From the NCBI GenBank assembly GCA_022836615.1, contig MU405409.1, forward strand, positions 1-49,981: a DNA stretch of 49,981 nt, read 5' to 3'. Origin of the DNA: Annulohypoxylon bovei var. microspora (lineage: Eukaryota > Ascomycota > Sordariomycetes > Xylariales > Hypoxylaceae). A program made the position numbers and the translations under genes. The notes under the pieces were generated by a model, which saw only the letters and a list, made by a program, of their open reading frames with translations, was not told the origin of the DNA and did no database searches. Positions within the stretch are counted from its first letter, which is position 1. Every line of letters starts with the position of its first letter. This document shows positions 42,408 through 49,981 of the stretch, piece by piece.

Positions 42408-44282
42408 CTTGATGAAAGCGTTAATAGAGAAGCTAATAAAAGTTTGCTAATAATGGTGATTCGCGGTGTATGTGATATCGAATAGATTCGCAGATACGTA
42501 GTCACTACGTATTTATCGTTGTTGGAGGGAAGAAGGAAGATCACGAGGTCTTTGTCATGAGGTTGGTTAAGTGGTAGTTCGCTAAAGGGAAGGTGCGCCC
42601 ATCGCTTCTATCCGTCTTCCGCACCATATGAACCTTGCTAGTAGACGGCGTGGCGGTGGGCCAGTGGTACCAGCACCTACATTAGGAAAGGACCCACCAC
42701 TCCACGGCCGGATTTATCTAATCAGTCGGATAAATTTAATATATTGTGGCTGAGACCTACGAAGCCACGATTACATAACACAAAAATAGACATGTCCACA
42801 CTTAAATAGGGGTCTTCATGAGGAGCTAGGTAAATACCCCTTACGGTGCTAATCGCACCTTCCAATTTTGTACCTTCCATCTAGGACGTATCCAGCCACC
42901 TAATATTCCACATTGGGGGTACTACAGATGCTGGGGGTGATGAGAGTGGTGAAGGCGATGGCTTGCGACGATGACGAAGTTGGTCCTCAAGATTTTCGAT
43001 ATTGCGATCTATTTTGTTTAGGTATAGTACCTAGTAACTCATATTAAAGGCGCTTGAAGACGCGCCATGACGGGTCTTGCTTTCACTACCGGCCGTGGGT
43101 AGTACCTAGCCTGTTTCTCAGAATAAGGTTCCAGTAGCGTGTTCCTGTCCATGGTGTGCCGTCGTTATCACTAATATTTAAACTTACGTAAGGCCGTATA
43201 GTCTGCCGGCGAACTGTAGCTCGTGCAGATATCGGTGCTCTCTTCTTTGGTCGCGTAGTTTGGCGTAGTACGCCAGTAACTCGATGAGACAGGTGTCGAA
43301 AAGATTGGTAGTAAGAGCTGTCGTTGCGCCAACACTATTAATTAGATGTGCCCTTTACAAGCCGTTCTTGCCAGGAATTCTTTATCCTTCCTATCCAAGG
43401 GATAGAGGTGCTCTGATACTACAGTCCTCATATTTATGGATCCATGCGTCTTGTGTATCTTGTGTGTCTTGTGTATTGTATCAAGTAATCTGGCCACGTG
43501 CACTTGAAATTTCCGAACAATGTGATCGCCCCTTTGCATTTGGCGTTTATTCAGTTTGCTGTGAGCCATCTTCAGATGTCCACGCATCTCTAATTCCGTG
43601 TCACCTAAAGTGACAGCACAGGGCTTCTAAGTAGCTAGACATAGAGTCAGAATCGATGTTAGAATCGTAATCAGAGTCAGCTGCAGTAGGCTACTTTGAT
43701 TTTCCTTAAGTAAGGTCAGTAACAAGTCTTATCGTTGTTTGCATATTATATGGAGGAAATAGATAGGTACCTACCTAATTACCAACTTACTGGATATTTT
43801 GCTCCTTTCCTTCGTCTAATAGACGGGCGATTTTGACGAGCAGCTGTTAAGGAATTTGGGAATAACTCATCTAGGTAGGTACCTAGTCTAATATAGAAAT
43901 ATTATCAGTATTTAATCATAAGTTAGAGCCTGTCGGAAGAGACTTACCTTGGATGCCATGGTGACCTTGACTGACCATAGCCAAGATGATCTGTTGGTTC
44001 GTTCCCCCGCGGATTCCTCGGTGACAAACACCCATAGATGCTGTTTTATAGCTACTTCTATGTTTTCTACTATGTTAAGGTAGCCATTGTTGTTCTTCAG
44101 AACCGTGACCACACAGTTTCCATCGCTAGGTGACGATGAAACTTGCAGTAGTCTCTGGGCGTTGGAAGTAGTTGTGTTGATATGATTGGTTTGTGGGTTT
44201 AGAAACAGTTTCGAGTTACTACCTATGGAGGGATGTGTTGTCCATAGTGAACAGTGTTGAGTAAAGTTGGGTTGTTAAGGGA
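42408..44282. other. Spacer next to the RIP block
   Basis: About 1.9 kb. TAGGTA motifs occur near 43768 and 43871. A 109-codon frame at 43318-43613 style position on plus (from ATG 43284) and an 82-codon minus frame at 43342-43587 overlap each other and a TTGTGT-type tandem tract, and neither looks coding. The possible minus-strand spliced ORF at 43601-43959 is listed separately. Confidence 0.35.
43601..43959 (-). CDS. Possible spliced small ORF or gene remnant
   Basis: ATG 43959 sits in a strong context (GTCACCATGGCA) and is followed four codons later by donor GTAAGT; joining 43959..43948 to 43843..43791 after acceptor TTAACAG gives MASKLLVKIARLLDEGKEQN, followed by another donor GTAAGT. 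A third exon at 43634..43601 would end the frame at 32 aa. The same frame is open for 109 codons upstream (43948-44274), right up to the RIP border, so this may be the 3' part of a gene whose beginning was lost. No homology recognised. Confidence 0.25.
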
Positions 44283-45550
44283 AGTTATTAAAAGGTAAAA
44301 CAATATATAAAAGAGCAGTTATATATGACAAGGGCTAGTAATAGGGCTTGGATATTAAGGATTAATTTAGTGTAATAATTCTTTAAAGGTTTAAAGTCTA
44401 TGATTCCTCGTTTTTAATAAAAAGGAAATTATTAAATTATTTAATTTCAATTTATATAAAATTTCTTAACGTTATAAATGCCCTTTAATTCCTATTAATT
44501 TAATATTTAAACCTTTTACATATAACAATTTATATTTTATAATTAATTTTATTTAATAGTTTTTTATATTATATATTAATGTTTATATATACGTTATGGT
44601 AATAATTATTAATAATTATATCTTTAATCCTCGTATAACATTAATTCCTCCTTTTTTAATACTCGTTTTTTAAGTATTATCGTTTACATTTTAAAAAAGG
44701 GGTTTTATAATTTTATCAAGTTAATTTAATGGAAGTATTTAATTGTTAATTTTAAATTTTTATTAAACATATGCTCGTAAAGCTTTTAAATTTAATGCTT
44801 TTTAATTAATTAACTTTTTCACTTAATAAAATACTTCACTTTCCCTTGGATTTCTAAAAAGTTTTTTATTTTTTTTACTTAATAATTTTCTGACTTAATT
44901 AAAGTTACTTTCCGCAGGATTTAATCAAGGTTAAGTAATTTTTAATTATTAACGCGGTAAGGTTCGATAAAAAAAACATGGAAAAAATTATAAATTCTTT
45001 AATTTTTAAACAAAGTAAGTTTAATAATAATAAAGGAAATTACTTTTTAAATCTTAAAGGGGTTAAGTAACTTTTAATTTAACTTTTTAATAAATTATTT
45101 AATTTTAATGTTTTTTACGTTTAACATTATAAGTTGCTTTTCTTTAAATATAAAAGCGTCCTTCTTTTATTTATTAACCCATTCTTTTATACGTTATTAG
45201 TTACATTTAAAATACCTTTAAACGTTTTAATATACTTATATCATTTAATATAAGTAAAGCTTATTACTTAAATTACAAAAAGCTCCCATAAATAAATTAT
45301 GAATTATTAAGTGAAAGTTGTAATTTACGTAAAAAGGGGTTAAATGCGTAAAAAATAAAATAATATTATTATAAATAAATTCAACCGTAATTAAAAAATC
45401 TTTTTAATTACTTATTTCGTAATTAACGAAAGCTTTTAAATAAATTTCAAGGATTTAATTAAAACGTTCAATTTAACCGTCGATTTAAAAATAAAAAACA
45501 ATGTTTATTCAAGTTTTAATATTTATTAATTTAAGGAAGTTTTTCCATAA

Positions 45551-45748
45551 ATGGAATATAAACTTAAAGTTTTTATTAAAAATAATATTAAAAAGGACAC
45601 CATAAAGTTTTTAATATTATTTCGCGAAGATTTTAATAAAGTTTTCGGTTTTTTTATTTTTAATTTTAAAAGGTATAAAGTAAACCATTTTTATAACGAC
45701 GCTCAACTACCGTTACTTTTAAAATATATTAACAAAACGATTAATTAA
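45551..45748 (+). pseudogene. 65-codon open frame surviving inside the RIP block
   Basis: Reads MEYKLKVFIKNN... to NKTIN without stops in sequence where TAA is very common. It contains more G and C than its surroundings. It may be a remnant of a transposon coding region, but I cannot match it to gag, reverse transcriptase, integrase or transposase motifs. Confidence 0.25.
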
Positions 45749-46610
45749 TATTTTAATTATAAAATCAATATATAAAAACCTTTTAAAAGAAACCATTTTA
45801 TGGTTTTTTTTCTTTTAATTTTTTACTTTAAATATTTTTATTAATAAAATATGTAATCCTACCATTACATAAGCTTTATTTTAATTAAAAACCTGTTTAT
45901 TATAATATAATATTTAAAATCACCCATTTATTTTATTTTTTTAATTTAAAGGTTTATCTTTAAAATTCTTTTTTTTCTTAAATATATAAACATTTACACA
46001 CCGATTTAATTCCTTTTAAGTTATAATACGTTTAAAGTTTTATTTTTAATTTATATTTAATTTTTAAAAGCTTTTATTTTTTTAAATGAAATTCCCCATA
46101 TTAATAATCACAAAGCTTTGCTTTTACTTATAATAAAATATTTTTTAATATTATTTATTTTATTATTAATTAATAATAGTATTTAAATTATTAAATAAAA
46201 GCTTTAATAAAAATATTAAACCATTTATTAATTAAGTTAATTAATTAAAACCTACCTTTATTCCCTTAATTACATAACCTTAAGTTAATAAATTTTTATT
46301 TATAATTAAAAAAGAATTTTTAACCTTAAGAAAAACATTAAAATCCTTAATAATTCAAAAAACTACTTAATTAATTGCTTAATAATAGGATTAAAAACTT
46401 ATTCCTCCCCTTAAGAAAAAAAGGAAAAAAAAAAATTCCGCCCATTAATAAATTTCTTAATTAAAATAAATATACCTTTTAATTAAACTTATAATAAAGC
46501 TTTACCACTTCGCCTTTAAAGCTTAACATAACAAAGGTAAATTTACTCTAAGCCGTATTATTAATTATCTTAAATAAATTAATAACATTAAAAAACCAAT
46601 TATAAATCAT

Positions 46611-46700
46611 TTCTTTTCCCTTTATTTTCTTTACTCCTTCTTTTCCTTTTTACTCCCCTTGCTCCCCCCATTTCCCTTCGCACCCTTTACTCTTTTATTT
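46611..46700 (+). repeat. Pyrimidine-rich tract
   Basis: About 90 bases almost entirely C and T on the plus strand (including GCTCCCCCCATTTCCC), by far the most C-rich spot of the AT block. CC and CT contexts are poor RIP targets, which could explain its survival. Confidence 0.6.
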
Positions 46701-49700
46701 TAACTTGTATGTTACAAAACCTAATTATTTTTTCAATAAAATAAGATAATAAGCCCAAAAAACTGGATAATCTTTAACATATTTTTAAAATATAATTAAT
46801 AATTTTATTTTTATTTTTATTAAAAATTTATATTAAAGACTTACATCCTTTATTAAATAACTTAAATCTTACATTTAAAAAATAAAAAATAAATATAAAA
46901 AATAAACTTTAAATTAACCAATAAAAATTCTTTAAAAAACATATTTAATTTACATAACTTTATTCATTTATCAAAAACAAAACCAAATTAATCCTCCAAC
47001 CTTTCCTTATTAAAAATAACATTAATTAATATATTAAAATTAAATAAATATACAACTTATTAAAATTATTATATAACAACTTTAACATTAAAGCTTAAAC
47101 TAAAAATAATTTCCATAAATTTAATATATAATTAAATAAATAATTCTTTAAATTTTATACGCTTTTTATATTATTAATAAATAAAAAAAAAATTTTAATA
47201 TTTAAATAAAAAGAAAAATTAAATTATTAATTAATTATTAATTTTTATATTTAAATATTTTATTATTATTTAAATAAAAAAATAAAATTTATTAAATTTA
47301 AAAACTTTTATTTAATGTTAATTTAATAATGTGTTAAAGTTATTTAAAAGAAAATTAACTTAATAATTTCTTAACCTTAACTTAAGGTTAAAGTTATTTT
47401 TAATATTACGAAAATAATTTTTACCGATTTTAATACTCTTTACTTAATCATAAAAATTATAACTTAAACATGTACGAAAAAACCTTCCTAAACTCCTTTA
47501 ATTCCTTGCTAATATAACATTTTTATAACGCTTAATATAAACTTAATTTATTACTTTTATAAATAAAAAAACCACTTCTTTAATAATTACTTAGCGCGTA
47601 ACATAAAAATTAAAATGATGGTTATTATCTTAAAAAAAGAAATAATAAAATATAATAAAAATAACATTAATTTAAAGTTAAAAAAAAATAACATTTAAAT
47701 AAAACCTTTAATTTAAATTTTTTTTTATATATTTATTTATTAATATTTATTTTTATTAATTTTAACTTTTTTAACCTTATAATAAAAAGATTATAATTTA
47801 TAATTAATATATTAATTTATTTGTAAAATGTAAACGTAATAATAACAATATAAATATTAATAAATATTAAAATATAAACATATATAATTATTAATTAATG
47901 AAATATGTATTTAATAATAAATGTATAAGACTTCTTTATTACTTAATTTAATTAATTTATTATAATAAAAAGTTTTAATAAATAAATTATTAATTAAATT
48001 AATAAAATAATCCATATTAACATTTAAATATAAAATAAAAATTTCCATAACATACTTATTTTTTTAATAAATTTAAGAAACCGCTTTTAATTTTAAGTAA
48101 TATTAAGGCTTAAATTCTTAATAAAACATAACATTATATTAAATAACTAACGTTAATAATTAATTTTCTTTAAGTCATTACCTCCCTACTATTATTATAC
48201 CCTTAATATTACATTAAAACTTTTTATTTTTTAAAAAAACATAAATAAAATTATATAAAAAGATATAAAATACCATAATCACCTTTAATTTTATACTTTA
48301 AAAAAAAAATAAACCATTATAATATTTATATATTCTATAATAAACCTTATAATTAAAATAAATCAATAATTTTTCATTATTATCCCACCCTTTTTTTCTT
48401 AACTTTTTATTAAACCCTTAATATATTTTATATTATTATTTATTATAAATATTTATTTAATTTTAAACTTAACGTTTATTAAAAAAATATTACATTTTTA
48501 ACAAAGCTTTAATATAACTTATAAACTATTAAACACTTTTATTTTATTATGTTAAAAGTTTAATTTAACCTTTAAAAAAAAGTTATAATAAAAAAATAAT
48601 TTTACTTAAAAATAAATTATAAAAAAACTCCCTTTTTACTTATATAATTTAATCGAAGTATTTTTAAAGAAAAATAACAATTTATTATTATTTTATTAAC
48701 CTTCTAATTATAAAATAAACTTAAAAAAAAGCATTAATTTCATTAAATTATACCCCTTTTATAATATAAATATAAAATATTTATAAGCTTTAAAAAAATA
48801 TTTATTAAATCATTTATATAAAAAATAAATTATATTTAATATAATTAAATATAAATCTTTTATCTTTTTTATAAAAAAACTAAAAAATAACTTAAAGTTT
48901 TATATTAATTATTAAAAATTAAACACTTATATTAAAAAAGATTATTACCTTTTCCCTTTAATTAATAAAACATTAAAAAAAATCTTTAAGGTTAAAATTT
49001 TTATAAAACTTAATATTTATTAAGTTTTTTATTATATTAAAATAAATTTCACTTTAAAAAACCTTATTACCTTTTAAACTTATTTTAAATTATATAAATA
49101 TTATATATTTTCTTTTAAATTAAACAATAGGCTTAATACGTTTTAAAGATATATTAATTAAACTTTTTTTTTATTTTTTAATAATTTTTATATAATATAT
49201 ATAAATAATATTTTAATTTATTTAAAAAACCCATTCTTTTATAAATATTATATATAATAAATATTAAAATGTTTACATTCCATTAACTTATAAATTAATA
49301 TTTAAAAAAACGAGTTTTTAATTACGAAAATTAAATTTTTAAAGTTTATTATTTTTATCTTTAATGTAACCATTAATTAAGGTAAAATTAAAATGGTTTA
49401 AAATTAAGAAATATTTTCTTAAGTTTAAAAATTTTAATCGTTTTTAAGTTTTTACAATTTCTATCAATAATTTATATTAAAGTATAATTAAATTATAAAA
49501 TCTTTATATTTCCTTATTATTACTTTACATTAAATTTAAATTAATGAATATATTAAAACATTTAAAACATTAAAAATAACTTTAACCACTTCTCCAATCT
49601 TAAAACACTTTTATAAGAATTAAAAAACTAAGTTAAAAATTAATGTTTTTAATAAAGTGATTTTTAAAACTTTTTTATAATTAAATAAATTAAAGGATTA

Positions 49701-49981
49701 ATATCTAATAATTTTCTTTTTTAAGATAATAATTCCTTTAAAATATAATTATTTTATTTATAATAAAGAATTCTTTACCATCATAATAATAATAAAATTC
49801 TAAGAATATATACTTATTTTATTAAATAATAAATTCGATATATTTATAAACCACTAAACATTATAATACTTTATTATTAAAAGAATATTAAACTTTTATT
49901 AAATTAATTAAAATAAACATTTATTTTAATTTAATTATAAATTATATTATTATTTAAAAAAATATAATAATTAATATAATT

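Larger units (their letters stand above)
44283..49981. repeat. RIP-degraded repeat block
   Basis: Composition switches abruptly near 44283 to extremely AT-rich sequence that continues to the window end. By eye, 45301-45540 has 5 CpA but 8 CpG, the reverse of normal, as expected when CpA is converted to TpA by repeat-induced point mutation. TAA stops fill all frames; no intact transposase, reverse transcriptase or gene is readable. The element type cannot be told. It could be a nest of retrotransposons or part of a heterochromatic region. Confidence 0.85.

Noticed and set aside
43284..43613. 109-codon plus-strand frame with ATG
   Set aside because: Overlaps a TTGTGT-type tandem tract and lacks coding character; Cys-Val-Ser-Cys repeats come from the tract.
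44283..49981. Mitochondrial DNA insertion as the source of the AT-rich block
   Set aside because: No mitochondrial genes, tRNAs or GC clusters are readable, and the dinucleotide pattern fits RIP better.
1..49981. CRISPR array, bacterial operons or a secondary-metabolite cluster
   Set aside because: No regularly spaced direct repeats with unique spacers; genes are eukaryotic with introns; no PKS, NRPS, terpene synthase or other cluster core enzyme is present.

Overview
The window is nuclear DNA of a filamentous ascomycete (Pezizomycotina, most likely Sordariomycetes). Evidence: short 50-130 nt spliceosomal introns with GTAAGT/GTATGT donors and CTRAY branch points; fungus-specific families (AA9 polysaccharide monooxygenase, Zn2Cys6 regulator, ATG28, IKS1, mitofissin/DUF1748); TAGGTA/TACCTA motifs scattered through the spacers; and an AT-saturated block at the right end that looks like repeat-induced point mutation (RIP).

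Layout. 0.6-2.9 kb: IKS1-type kinase, whose first exon I place at 592-638. 3.7-4.7 kb: atypical SDR/epimerase. 5.7-6.8 kb: two-exon fungal zinc-finger-like protein, divergent from a lone AflR-type Zn2Cys6 regulator at 8.2-9.2 kb. 10.2-11.5 kb: two small unknowns. 13.0-14.8 kb: a secreted pair, AA9 lytic polysaccharide monooxygenase and a small secreted protein, convergent. 16.7-18.0 kb: intronless bacterial-type FMN monooxygenase. 20.0-23.0 kb: four-exon C2H2-like protein and a Cys-rich small protein. 23.5-26.7 kb: SPT5. 28.6-30.6 kb: AN11/DCAF7-type WD40 protein. 32.3-34.5 kb: phosphopantetheine adenylyltransferase and a classical SDR, convergent. 36.0-36.9 kb: secreted Cys-containing protein. 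38.7-40.8 kb: ATG28. 41.7-42.4 kb: a four-exon, 76-residue mitofissin (ATG44) gene, invisible to simple ORF calling, which I reconstructed from splice sites. 44.3 kb to the end: RIP-degraded repeat with no intact gene.

Core housekeeping genes (SPT5, CoA synthesis, WD40 scaffold, autophagy) alternate with accessory genes (LPMO, secreted proteins, regulator, monooxygenase). There is no biosynthetic cluster. Two autophagy genes, ATG28 and ATG44, are convergent neighbours. The spacers are long and carry several strong hairpins, interstitial telomere-like repeats, an AT-rich insertion-like element and one assembly gap (28192-28201).

Exon coordinates were read by eye from splice consensus and frame continuity, not from transcripts. 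No novel multi-gene system is convincingly visible; the most useful new items are the hidden genes and exons, the intergenic hairpins and the structure of the RIP block.
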